DNA of 64,000 nt from Apoderus coryli. Taxonomy: Eukaryota; Arthropoda; Insecta; Coleoptera; Attelabidae. Position 1 is the stretch's first letter. Every line of letters starts with the position of its first letter. The position numbers and the translations under genes were made by a program. The notes beneath the pieces are model-generated. The model had not been told where the DNA came from, ran no database searches, and was given only the letters and a program-made list of their open reading frames with translations. This document shows positions 48,484-60,154 of this stretch, piece after piece. The DNA lies in assembly GCA_911728435.2 (NCBI GenBank), contig OU452201.1, positions 15,810,001 through 15,874,000 of the forward strand. The letters run 5' to 3'.

Positions 48484-51400
48484 ATGTCGACGAATATTTC
48501 GTTATCGGATGACATTAATTTGGATTTTAATCATCGATCGAAAAGTAATTCTATACGATTAATCATCTCAAAAATTGGAATTGCCTTAGTTGAAGTAAGT
48601 AGTTGATTGAATTTTCAATAGGTACATTATTTTTGGGCAGTTTTTTATAATACTGATGTTTCTGGGAAAGGTATTCCAAGTCCAAACACCATCGCTAACC
48701 CCAGAATCTGACCTAACTAAATGCGTGTTTATAAACGTTTTTAATGACTGCGCAATATTATAATTTTTCAGTGACAGTGCGTGTTTTAGACAAAACAGAA
48801 TGTAATGAAATACCTAAATTGATAAACTTAAAGTAACGATATAATTTATTTTTAAGATTTGACTGAATAATCGATTTTTTTTTTAATATATTTCTAAAAA
48901 TATAGATATCTAGGACACCTAAATTATTTTTTCGCGGTTCAAATAAAAGACAAAATAGCACTTTTTATATTGCTAAAATATTGCAATATTCCGTCCGGTA
49001 TTACAGTAAAGAGTATAAAGTACCTAGTACCTAACGATTCAAAAACAGCAATACTTTAACATCCAAAGAATAAAACAGAAAAAACGAAGAACAAACGAAT
49101 CATAGAGTGTGAAAAAATACATTATCAACCCGCATCTCAGACATCAAAACCGATCATCATTTATCATTCCCAATATCAATGCTAGGGAGGAATTAAATAT
49201 ATCCAGTTTATTGTCAGCCATATACCTACCTGTTACATACAAATTTTTGTACTGAGTGATAGTTAACCTGATCAATTTCTTGAGTTTTCTTCATACTTTT
49301 AACAGTACGATTTCTGGCGTATAAGAAAAGAACTCTTGATACTAAGAATACAAATAAGTTATATACCTATTTAACTTATTAACGTTTTAAAAAAGAATAA
49401 TTTAAATCAGGACCTACCCAATTTACAGAAATTCCAAAAATTGAGTGGGTACTGATTTAAATTATTCTTTTATGCAATTAATTTTTCAAAATCAAAAAGT
49501 GTTCAGATATATGCCAGTAAAGTATCTCGACATTAGTAAAATAATAAAATAAATATAATGAACTATTTGGCAATGGCGCATATCGGAATATAGTAGAAAC
49601 TCGTATTGTTAAGCAAAGACTTTGTTTCCTCATTTAGATGTAAATAAATATTTTATTATTATTAATGTTTTTATTTCAGTTTTTGGTATCATCAGTATTT
49701 TTTTGTTATGGAGTATTATTTTCTGAATATATTTTGTTAGGATATTACAATTTTGAGACGGGTTTGTTGACAACAATATTATTTATTACATCATGGAGTT
49801 TTACGGGTAAGTACAAAATTGCATAAACGAGGGTGATTGTATAAGTCCGTGAATTTTGAAGAGAGACTTTTTTTTGGCAAAAAATAATTTTATTCAGCAA
49901 ACTTCACTTTCTCTCATTTTGGGGGAATTAACGAGATTAGCTGCTTTCAATGACGGTCAAATATAATAGGGATGTTTGAAAAATATCGATATATATCGTC
50001 GATATTTTCTTTAACGATATATCGAAATATCGATTTAAAATACAGCTATCGATTGCGATATTTTTTTAAAATTACTGATATACATAATTACCTATATTTC
50101 ATTTCTGCTTTGCCCCAAAACAATGAAAGGTTCTTTTATCGCTTTTTTACTAATAGTCGATAAATAAAAAATCGACATAACCCCCATAACTAGCCTAGTA
50201 ACCATCTTTTTTTCTTCATACTTTGCTTTTTGATGTTTACTCAACACATAGCGGCGCCTATAGTAAGCATCTCGAAGATTAATATGTAGCGGTTGACATT
50301 TGTCAACTACCACAAATAGGGTATTCCCCAACTATCTTTTAAACTTTTCTTAACCTCTACAGACCATATTTTCATTTATGTGGTGTCCAGTATCATTATC
50401 TAAAGACAATGCTAGTATTAGTTATTTGAAATATATGTAATAAAATTTTCGAAATCAAATGTTTGTTTTTTTTTTTTTATTTCGGATATGCCGATATATC
50501 GTTATATCGATATTTAGTAACACAATATCGAATAACCGATACAATATATTTTTAAAATATTGATATAATATATATCGATATTTTATTTCGATATCAACAT
50601 CCCTAAAATATAAACAAAAACTAAATGAAAAATGAACCATAGCTTACTCAAAATTTTACAGTAATCTACCGATAGATGGCAATTCATAGGAGCAGTGTTG
50701 CCATTAAAGTTTCTGCACGGGAAATTCAAAAAATCACGAACTTACCAAATCACCGTCGTCACAAATCTTTATTTACAGAATATTTTTCCGATATGCCATT
50801 AAATTTGTTTAATTGTGAATTATTTCCAGACATAATTTTATTTTCGTTCATATTAAGTAAGAAGATTCCAATGTAAATTTTCTAGCCTTTATTCATATGT
50901 TTCAGATCCATGGGCGAAATGTATTGCTGAATTTTTTGAGGATCGTAAAAGTATATTTTTTCGATACATGGTTTGTATAACCACCGCATGTTTATTTCTC
51001 GCTGTTATGGTACCTGGGAAAATTTATTTCTATGGAGTTTTTGGAGGTAAGATATAACAGCATTTTTTTCTTAAACATCCACAAGTACGGGTGTCGCGTA
51101 AAGACGTTACGGTATAGTTTTATTGCTGAAGAACCTTTTATTTCAATTTTACACATGGACTCACCCGGCCGTTGGTTTCTGCCACAGATCTTCGAGCTTC
51201 TAGATCTGTGGTTTCTGTCGTCGCGCGTCGTTTCGTTGGAGAGCGCTCTCTTTCTATCTTCGTTGGTCTTAATTGTCGTTCGAATAGCTGGTTCTTATAT
51301 TCATATATTGTTATTACACACATATTATTTCATTAGCGAAATATAACAACGTTAATTGAATTTTTCAGAGACAATAGATCAACCTTAAAAAGAAATTGAG

Positions 51401-54400
51401 ATCGAATGGAATATATCAATACATTTCTTGTATCTCTAATAATGAAAGAAAGAATATATCGATACATTTCTTGCATCTCTATGACCCAGTTCATTAAACT
51501 TTTTTATTATTATTGAAATTGTAGTCCGTCTGCACATATTGGGGAACTTTTTTTTATTATTATTGAAATTGTAGCCCGCCTGGTGAGCAGGGTAAAAAAT
51601 CAATATTTGAATGCCAAATGTTTCAACATGTGTCATTTAAAAACAATTCTGCCAGATTTAGTTCACGTGAATAGTAGTAAAATAAAAATAAGTATAAATT
51701 AGTAGTTTTTTAGATAAAATAATGTTTTAATTTTTATGATATGAGTAAATTAAATGTGTTGGAAAATCAAGTATCTAATAATGTTCCATTGTGTAATGTG
51801 TGGATTTATTGAGTAAAATGTGCTGGAATATGTTTATGGTGAAAACAAATAAAGTGTGGCATCACCGAATTTCTCATGTTTGTGTTGATTGTTGCCAGAT
51901 TTTGAATGAATTGAATAAAACAAAAATAATATGGAATTTTTTCAATAACCAAATCATTTTAGCAAAATAAAATAATATTGGGGAAATTAATTGTGTGTTT
52001 AAATAAGTATTGTCGGGTGTAAATAGATTTCGGATTAATTACCGCGTGTTACAAAACTTACCAATGTAAACACACACAATTGACTTGGATTCTACGTTGC
52101 CAAATTTATTTATTCATGGATTGTCTAAAGAAGGCTCTGGATATAGATAATAAATACTTTTGAATTACTTTAAAAATGCAAAAATACAAACAACATAGGA
52201 GGATTTTAGTTTTAAAAATTATATTGTCAAGGTGCCTCCCATTTCTTTCAAAACACTAGTGGAATGCCGTCTTCGTGTGGTTAAAAACGCAGCTAAACAT
52301 ATTTCAGCTGGAATTGCTTTAATTTCTTCCGGTATTTTGGGTTTTAATTCTTGCAAAGTCATACGCCTATTAACAAAAACTTTACCTTTGAGGTATCCCT
52401 ACAAAAAAAAAGTCGAAAGATGTCAGATCGAACGACTGACAGATGCCAGAGATGCTCGTGCTGTATATGCAGTGGTCCCATCTTGGAACCATGGATCCTG
52501 ATCAAAGCTACACCACATAGTTACTTTTGGACTATGTAGGGGCTTTTCGTGTTTTTGCCTTAGATTATCTGGTGCCCAATAACCAAAATTTTGCATATTA
52601 ACTGGGCCTGAGACGTGAAAGCGCGCCTCGGCACTGATGAGAATATTTTTAATTCAGTCATTTGCAAAAAAATTATATATAATTGTTTCGGTGAAATAAT
52701 GTCGGTTTATAAAGTCAAGTCAACTGACCTAACAAACTAACTACTTAATTCAAAAATTAGAAATAAAACAAATTGTAAGAGCTGGGATTTGAAGCCAGGA
52801 CTTCCCGCATGCATGCATGTAAAGCGGGAACTCTACCACTAAGCTAAACTCGTATCATACCCATTATGCGAATTACCCCGACCTTATACGTATAATTACC
52901 AACTACCTAACTGGTGACATTTTGAATGCAATTTTCTCGAGAACTATGGAAGTAAATTTCAAAAGTAAGCCATTGCTCTAAAGAACATTATTTCAAATGA
53001 TGTACCACTTGTTAGTAATTTGTTTTAATTTCAGCATTTAATTTGCAGGAAGTCTCTCAAACATAATATCGGCACAGATCCATGTCTATGCCATAGAAAA
53101 GCTGAATATAGATCTGCGAGTGTACGATGCCCATCGACAAATCGCAAAGGCATTAAGTCTATTCATAATGCCTCATTTAATGTTACATTTAGTAACTGAA
53201 TACGAACCCAACCAGGGTAAATTTGTGTTCGCTTCCGTATTATTACATATTATGCCAGCCGCTCTACTAATCAAGGATAGCTGTGGCGGTGATGGAAATG
53301 GGAAATCCATGAGTAATTTGCCGGGGTTATCACGATATCAAACGCTACCAGGGTAAATATAATTGGTAATAAGAACTAAAAATAATTTAAGAATAAGTAA
53401 TTTGGAAGGAAATAATAATTATTTTACCTAAACAACAATTTCAATTTTTCTAGTCGTTCCCCATCTATACAATATTAGCATGCCTTTAAGCACAGCGCAG
53501 ATGGGCAACGACTATGGTAGTCTGACGAGCTCATAATAAGAGTAAAATGAATTATTATATTATGATTTTTTTATATTTCTTCATATAAAGTGAGAAAAAA
53601 ATAAAAATCAATCGAAAAGCAATTGCACCCTCTCGGTTTTTTCTACTTTTTCTAACATACATTTTATGATTCCTCTTTCAGGCGGTTTGCCGTCCAAATG
53701 AACGATATGAAAGGTTTCCAGAAATCTTTCCACGAGGAAGAGGAATCTAATAACGATCTAGATGACAACTCTTCAACTTACTCTTCAGACAACGAGGAAA
53801 CCTCACCAAACGATAATAATCAAGAAACAACAATTTTCGAACACTCCGCATACTACCATCATTCCAACAACCCGAACGAATCAACTATCAATGATTTACC
53901 AGTTCCCCAGACGGCACTACTCTCCCAAACAACAGTCCAGGCGTATTATCAGAACGCAGGTGTCAGTATCCTCCCGGAAATTCCTGAAGAAACAGAGGAG
54001 GACATCAATGTGATTGATCCTAAACGTTTGAGTAGGATCAGCGTTAAGTTAGAAGAATTAAATCGGAAAGACAGCGTGAAAGAAATATTAAATATTAATG
54101 AATTGTTGAGTGTTGTGGAAGAACATAATTCGCAACCTGAACAAATTGAATATATTCCAAATTTTAATAGTTATGACAATAGTAAAAATAACAACACTGA
54201 AAAAGGTTTTCTGGATGAACTCAAATTATTGAGAAAAGCGAATCAGTGCTGTTGCACGCCTTATCACAAATATATTTGGAGAAGACGGATTCGGCGATTC
54301 AAAGACTTTTTGTATGATAATTTCTTTAAGTCGTTCCTGACGGCGTTGCAAAGTTTGTATTTCTATCCGTCGCTGACTGCGAAAACAGCAACAACTCTTG

Positions 54401-57400
54401 TTTCGAGTTTCTACATAACGTTAGCACCTTTTGTAGCATTAGAACATAATTGGCAGCTAAAAGCAATGTTCACGACGCAGAATGCCACGTTTCTTTTAAC
54501 GTATTTTGCATTTGCATGGTGTTTCTTCTTGGTTGGATTGCCTATAGTTATCAAGATTTCAAATAGGAAGATGAGGATCATGCTGGTACTGGGATTATGC
54601 GTATCAGGGTTTAGTTTATTCTGTAAGTATATAGGATTCCGCTTAATGTTATATTCAATAATGGTCTATTAAGGGTCAGTCGACGGTGTGCTGTGGCAAA
54701 ATTATTCCGATTTTCAAAACTCTTACAACGTCTGATTTTGTAGACCTATTAGGACTACATTTTAAAATAGGTGCCATTTATACAAGGTGTTACATTATCC
54801 AGTAATATATCAAACTTACGTTTTTTAAATGGAACCCTAACCTAACGTAAAAATTTAAAAAGTTTAAAAAAACGCTTCATCCAAAATTTTGTAAAAAACT
54901 GCCAAAATTTAGAGAGAAAACACGGCTGTCTGAATTCGGTAATCACTTCAGATGCCCCCTACCATCCCAAAAATGCAAAATTTAATACATATCCGTGGGT
55001 ATAATATTTTAGGTCATACAGATTTCTTCTGTATTCAATAGTACGAGTCTTAATTTAACAAGATGCATGGGGTTTGTCATTTTTGGATATTTTCTTTCTC
55101 CGTCAGAGGAATCACCCTGTATAGTCGTAATTGAATATAAAAAGGAGGTACTCGAACACTAGTGTCAAAGTAATTATTAATATTATAATGTTAATTAGTA
55201 ATAATACCACAGCTTAACACAATCAGATTGTGTGAAATTCACGTATCACTTTCGGTAATACTGGAAGATGATGTTAGCTTCCTTATTTCAAATAGAACTT
55301 CAAGTATATTACAGATTTAGATTAGTAACAACATTAGACAAAAAAATGGATGAGACATCACTACCTACCTTAAACTCAACTGTTTCCTAAATAATGACAG
55401 CTGAAAATCACCCTACTTGCACCTTTACATGTCAATAATTTGACAGTTTACATGTCACTGTTTTTGAGCTCTTTCCACAGAAATCTTATATTATATATAT
55501 ATACTCTAAAATGATAATCCCGTAGTACAAAAATGTAACCAAAAGTGTAGAGCTGTCCATAATGCGCATGATCACCAGTAACTTATTTTTCAACAGGACC
55601 GGCTTTGATTAAATGTAATATTACTGTTATAGGTATATTTAAAATTAAATTTTACCATTTGGTAACATTCAAATAAAAAAATGGAATAAAGGAATTTAAG
55701 AAATAAAAAATTACATTAAATATCTAAATACTTTATTGTCTAACAGGTACAACCCAATAATAATAAATCTAAGCAGAAACGAGAAATAAGTAAAAATTCT
55801 AATACTGGACAATATCTTAAGGACTTGAGCATTCTAATTATTTATTTTATTATTATATAATAATTGTTTGTTTATACAACCACCTTAGGCGTCTTACCTC
55901 TCTACAGCCTTCAAAGAAGGGGTGCAAGAAACAGTGACTTCACAAATATTTTCCGTGTCCATGTAAACCACTTCCATATCATCCGTACTACTCGCAATAG
56001 TATTTTGTGACAAAACATGGTTGGTAGAACTTTTATTCTCAGCAATTTCATGGAGGATTCTATAATTAAGTATATTCCAGTTTAACAACAGAATTCAAAC
56101 GAACTTTGTATACCTACACAACGTAGGAAATATATTCTTGACATACATATCATGCATTTTTGACAGCCTGCTTTTAAGTAAACAGTGTCTTGATATCAAA
56201 CGATTAAGAATTTAACTTCCACTCTCATTTACATAATCTCTTCTTTTCAAAAAAAGTTTGGGAACTGCATCGGGTACGAGGGTGATCCTCTTGCCGTCTT
56301 CTCTACAAATGATATCTTCTGCAGCGAAATGCTTACTTCGTATGACATTCCCATCACATACATTTTCTGTACTAGGATCCCAATGCCCGCATCCAAACAT
56401 CATGTCTTTTTTTTGTCAAGCTAAAAATGAGTATCATGTCAATGGTATCATATTGACTCAAACTGAGACTGTTAGAAACCCGAAACAATAACTTACTGAA
56501 AATATTTAACACCAGGAATGAGACCTTCATTTTTACACCACAACACTATACACCTCATTGTTTGTTAAATAAACGAACTAAAACCAAAATAACAAATATT
56601 AAAAACAATTTTAATCACAAATATCTATCAACAATTAAAATATACCACGAATAAAACCATAATTCAATTATAAAACCTATCTGAATTGTTGTGAAGCCGA
56701 CTCTGACAGATATTCCCACTACGAGAAACGTCATTTGCGAAAACAGACGCTGTTGCGAAATCTCCTAAATTTAATAAGATTTGGAAAAAAATGTTTCGTT
56801 CATATTGCTGAAAACTAAACAGTATGCAATTTTACCGATAACATTTAATTATTTGATCTTGTCAAGCAGTTTCGTATGACGCAACATATGGATTTATTTA
56901 TAAAACAGATATGTCGCATAAATTCTGTAAGGCGAACGACAAAATAGTTTTAAATATGGCAGCTCTGTACAGGAAATAAGTTACTGAGGAGCATGCGTAG
57001 TTCGTGAAAACTCTGCATACCCGTTACACTTTTTGGTATTCGGCTGGATTTAATTAGCATTCTAGAGTACATTATATAATATAAGATTTCTATGGATCGG
57101 CACCAACCTTTACCGCCAGACCCAGAGTGCTAGCTGAGTGTCTTAAGCTGTGGTAATACAATGAATATTAAATTTTATATGAAATACCTATTTTTTAGTA
57201 TTATCAAGAAAACAGACACATGAAGTGATTACAGTATGTACGTTGCTCTTTGGCTTCGGTTACGGCATGACTAGTTACGCAGAAAAAGTCGTATTTCGCG
57301 GCTACATCGGAATACGATCTTGGACACTGGTGCAAGGCACTTTAGAAACGTTATCAGCTATTTTTGTGATAATAATTTATTATGTTATTTATTTGTATAG

Positions 57401-57560
57401 ACTAAGCTTAGAGTCGTTACTTCTGTATGCCTCATTATCATATTTTGGTAATGCTTTTCTGTGGATTATTATTCCATTTATAAAAAGAAGTTTGACATTC
57501 GTCAAAGAAATTATTGGCAGGCATGGTAGTCAAGATCATCAGAGCTATTTATATCATTAA
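48484..57560 (+). CDS. Major facilitator transporter, monocarboxylate transporter (SLC16)-like, 6 exons
   Basis: Exons 48484-48594, 49680-49806, 50906-51046, 53049-53352, 53682-54622 and 57199-57560 join in phase to 661 residues. An in-frame TAG at 48451 precedes the ATG. The predicted layout is 12 membrane helices: six in exons 1-4 (for example LVSSVFFCYGVLFSEY, LTTILFITSW, YGVFGGSLSNIISAQIHVYA, IAKALSLFIMPHLML, FASVLLHIMPAALLI), a hydrophilic loop of about 200 residues rich in Asp, Glu, Ser and Asn in exon 5, then six more in exons 5-6. The helix pattern, the GVFGG block of helix 4 and the large central loop fit the SLC16 group of plasma-membrane proton/monocarboxylate carriers. The usual helix 1 and helix 5 signatures are weak, so substrate and exact subfamily are open. 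Confidence 0.8.
49967..50605. mobile_element. Non-autonomous hAT-type element, 639 bp
   Basis: Ends TAGGGATGTT and AACATCCCTA form an inverted repeat, flanked by an exact 8-bp duplication AAATATAA (49959-49966 and 50606-50613). An 8-bp duplication with such termini is typical of hAT elements. The subterminal regions are packed with ATATCGAT-type palindromes (about 49980-50060 and 50490-50595). No transposase ORF. Located in intron 2 of the transporter. Confidence 0.85.
52232..52650 (-). pseudogene. Internally deleted mariner-like transposase
   Basis: The minus strand reads ISAEARFHVSGPVNMQNFGY then WAPDNLRQKHEKPLHSPKVT and MWC, the conserved EAHFHLSGxVNxQN...WAPENP...KVTVWC segment. It then jumps (after a few residues) to WFQDGTTAYTARASL and, after a frameshift, GYLKGKVFVNRRMTLQELKP, EIKAIPAEIC. 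About 60-70 residues between the blocks are missing, including the region with the last catalytic Asp. Dead copy in intron 3. Confidence 0.8.
52777..52850 (-). pseudogene. tRNA-Ala-like pseudogene with an expanded anticodon loop
   Basis: The minus strand has TAGCTTAGTGGTAGAG (A box and D arm), an anticodon stem CCCGC/GCGGG and CTTCAAATCCCAG (B box and T arm). In tRNA-Ala the loop is TTTGCAT; here it is TTTACATGCATGCAT, as if CATG units were added. The acceptor ends pair poorly. Most likely a tRNA pseudogene or SINE fragment in intron 3 of the transporter. Confidence 0.55.
53455..53556. repeat. Partial copy of the 13065 dispersed repeat
   Basis: GGGCAACGACTATGG and GACGAGCTCATAATAAGAG match the inverted form of 13195-13245. 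Upstream, AGTCGTTCCCCATCT (53454) is an inverted partner of AGATGGGCAACGACT (about 53500), so the fragment could fold back. In intron 4. Confidence 0.65.
54735..54837. repeat. Dispersed repeat, second copy of 23783-23880
   Basis: Near-exact match of the first 45 bp and looser match afterwards; non-coding; in intron 5 of the transporter gene. The following 54840-55140 looks like a further AT-rich repeat ending in CACCCTGTATAG. Confidence 0.65.
55596..55870. repeat. Dispersed direct repeat, copy 1
   Basis: Matches 58646-58930 over about 280 bp in the same direction (TTTTTCAACAGG, TGGTAACATTCAAATAAAAA, TCTAAGCAGAAAC, AATAAGTA, AATTCTAATACTGGA). It adjoins the 3' side of the THAP remnant, so the two may be parts of one element. 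Confidence 0.7.
55894..56558 (-). pseudogene. THAP zinc-finger gene remnant, frameshifted
   Basis: ATG at 56558 opens MRCIVLWCKNEGLIPGVKYF, the start of a THAP DNA-binding domain (Cys-x4-Cys), with a GTAAGT donor at 56496. Exon 2 from 56420 continues in phase with HLTKKRHDVWMRALG, then hits TAG; the next frame resumes at DPSTENVCDGNVIRSKHFAA and PDAVPKLFLKRRD. A single-base shift near 56375-56380 breaks it, and the third zinc ligand (Cys in CSKHF) is Arg. A possible third exon (from 56056) encodes an acidic 50-residue tail. It keeps its introns, so it is not a processed copy; it may come from a P-element-like or cellular THAP gene. Antisense inside transporter intron 5. Confidence 0.7.
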
Positions 57561-60154
57561 GTAATATAACTTTTATTAATTTAATTAACATTTTATTACC
57601 TAAAATTCCATATTCTTTCCTATTTAATATTTTAGTTATCTACCTACTAAAATGTTCAATTGGGTTATACCTACGTCCAATAATGTGTCTGACGATGACT
57701 GTTTCGCGAATTGCCTCTTTGAACTGCAAGTAGGTCTGTACTTGTACTTTCTTATTTTAAATGAAACGTCGCGTAAGGTTTTGATAAGCAGCGATACGAT
57801 AACGCATCACCACACACAAAAGTTAAGGGTGTTTTGTAGTAGGTACCATACAGAATGTTGTTATGTTGTTCTATTTTTACACAACATTTGATCAACCGTT
57901 TTCATTTACATGGTATTTATTAAGGGAAAGAGGGGTAATATCGCGCAGTGAGGTAGTATTGCGCACCATAAAACAAACGAAACGAAGAGCGATAAATGAA
58001 ATCTGACAGTACGTACGTTATTTCGCACGGTCGCAAATAGGGATTTAAGGCAAAGACAGTGACGTATACGTAAACGTATCTTTTGACATCTACGCATGCG
58101 CTCTTTAAATTTATGATACGTTTAATGATACGAAGGCCGTAAACATATGTACCTCTACGCGTATGGTAGACTTAAACGTATTGAACCGATTGTTGTCGGA
58201 ATTACATGAACTTGTACGAATATCTAGAATAGAACATTAAAAACTCAATATAAATTGAAAATTAAGGTAAGCTATTTTGCCATAAATACTTTATTATTAT
58301 TAGTAGTAGTAGTTTATTTTGTAACAATTAGGTATAAACATTTTTCTGTTATTGTTTATAGGTATACATAATAAAATATATAGGTATTTGGTACTAATTA
58401 AAAAAACAATAATATTAACAACATAGTAAATGGAAGTAGAAAAATCTAAAATAGTCTTTTTCTCAAGTAAAGTGTTATCTCTACCTTCTGCATATACGAT
58501 GCGTATTGGATGGCACCTTAACTCTATTTTCAATGACTGCTTATCTAGTGTATGGAGATACGTATACGTCCTTGGTTTTGCCTTAACTCCCTACTATCTT
58601 TAACAGGTATCAGCTCGGAGTATTTACAGTGTTGTTCCCATATTTTTCAACAGGGCTGGCTTTCATCAAATGTAATCTTACTACTGTATATTTAAATTGA
58701 AATTTTACCTATTGGTAACATTCAAATAAAAAAATGGAAAAAGGAATTTAGGAAAGTAATAAAAAATTACATTAAATCTATAAATACTTTATTGCCTAAC
58801 AGGTACAATCTGTACAAGAATAATAGATCTAAGCAGAAACAAGAAATAAGTAGAAATTCTAATACTGGAAAAAGATCTTAAGGACACGATAATTCTAATT
58901 ACTTATTTATAATTATATAAACATTGAATTTAAATTCTTATATTCAAACTAATTTACCTATTCACAAGAATGTACTACGAGGGTGGTTTTGCCCGTGACT
59001 TTTTGAATTTCCCGCGCAGTAACTTTATTGTCCCTGAACTGTCAATTTCAATTATCATGAAAAGTGGTTTATCAATACAAGCGAACTTGAACATTTTTCT
59101 GTAACATTATGAAATTGTTGGTTTTATTACTGCCAAATTATATGTAATTTTAATACTCAATATATTTTTCATATCTTAAATGTGGCAACATTAGCTTTTC
59201 CCACATAAAATTTGATATTTATATACCAGATACCAAGTTACATCCATATATTTTAATCCTTATATTTTATATTATTATCACCATAAGCTGCAAGCTGTGT
59301 TATTGTTCTTATTATACGTAGAGTTTATGTGATATTATACATGATATTATATGACGTGTTTTATACCAATAATTATATTATTATTATAACTTTTCCAAAG
59401 TGAGCTCATTAAGTACTTTTTAAGACTTCCCTGTAGTATATCATCAAAATGGCCGCGCCCTATATTCCACCTTTCTTACTTCTCAATTGAGCGATATGTT
59501 TGTCTATATACCTATATGAGGAGAACTTTTCAGTGTTTGAGCCACCTGCCCCCCCCCCCCCCCAATCATTTATCAAGCACTCTCCCCTAATCTAAGATCA
59601 AGCAGGTTCCTTGTACAAATTAACCTCAAATGTTTGATAGAATGATAATTTTGACAGTTTGTCGTTCCATTAATAAAAAAATGCACATGAGGTGAGCGGT
59701 AGGTGATCATGTCACATCAGCCCAGCTGAGTTTGTAGACAAATGTACTTATGAGGTCAACGCCTCTTATAACGAATATCACGATGTTGACATACATTTTT
59801 AATCACTGACATTAATGTCTGTTTTTGTCAAAAGTATTTTCTAGAATACCGCAATTATGGCGCTTTTGGAAATTTTAGTGGCGATATGGCGCTTTTTTTG
59901 ACCTATTTAGCGCTTTTAAAGTTTAAAACCTGGCAACCCCTAGCTGTCACATTAAAATGATATTAATTTCATTTGGCAACACTGCAGACCCTAACATAAC
60001 CACAAATTTTCGAAAAAGAAAAATAATTGTATAAACAATACAATCATATTTCTTTGTAAGTTAAAAAATTCATGTTTGTGACTATTTTATAACAGATTAT
60101 TTTAAATATATAAGCAACTGTGATTAAATAATATAAACATACAGAAACAAAATC
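57561..60154. other. Intergenic region between transporter and TMEM41B
   Basis: Contains the second copy of the direct repeat at 58646-58930 and a run of 15 C at 59549-59563. The rest is AT-rich without a supportable gene. Frames at 57652-57891, 57906-58097 and 58300-58533 have no recognisable similarity. Confidence 0.5.
58646..58930. repeat. Dispersed direct repeat, copy 2
   Basis: Same sequence as 55596-55870 with scattered substitutions and small indels. No THAP-like coding sequence lies beside this copy. Confidence 0.7.

Noticed and set aside
51160..51310. Locally GC-richer stretch with paired AGATCT/TCTAGATCTG words
   Set aside because: No ORF with similarity and no clear repeat partner in the window.
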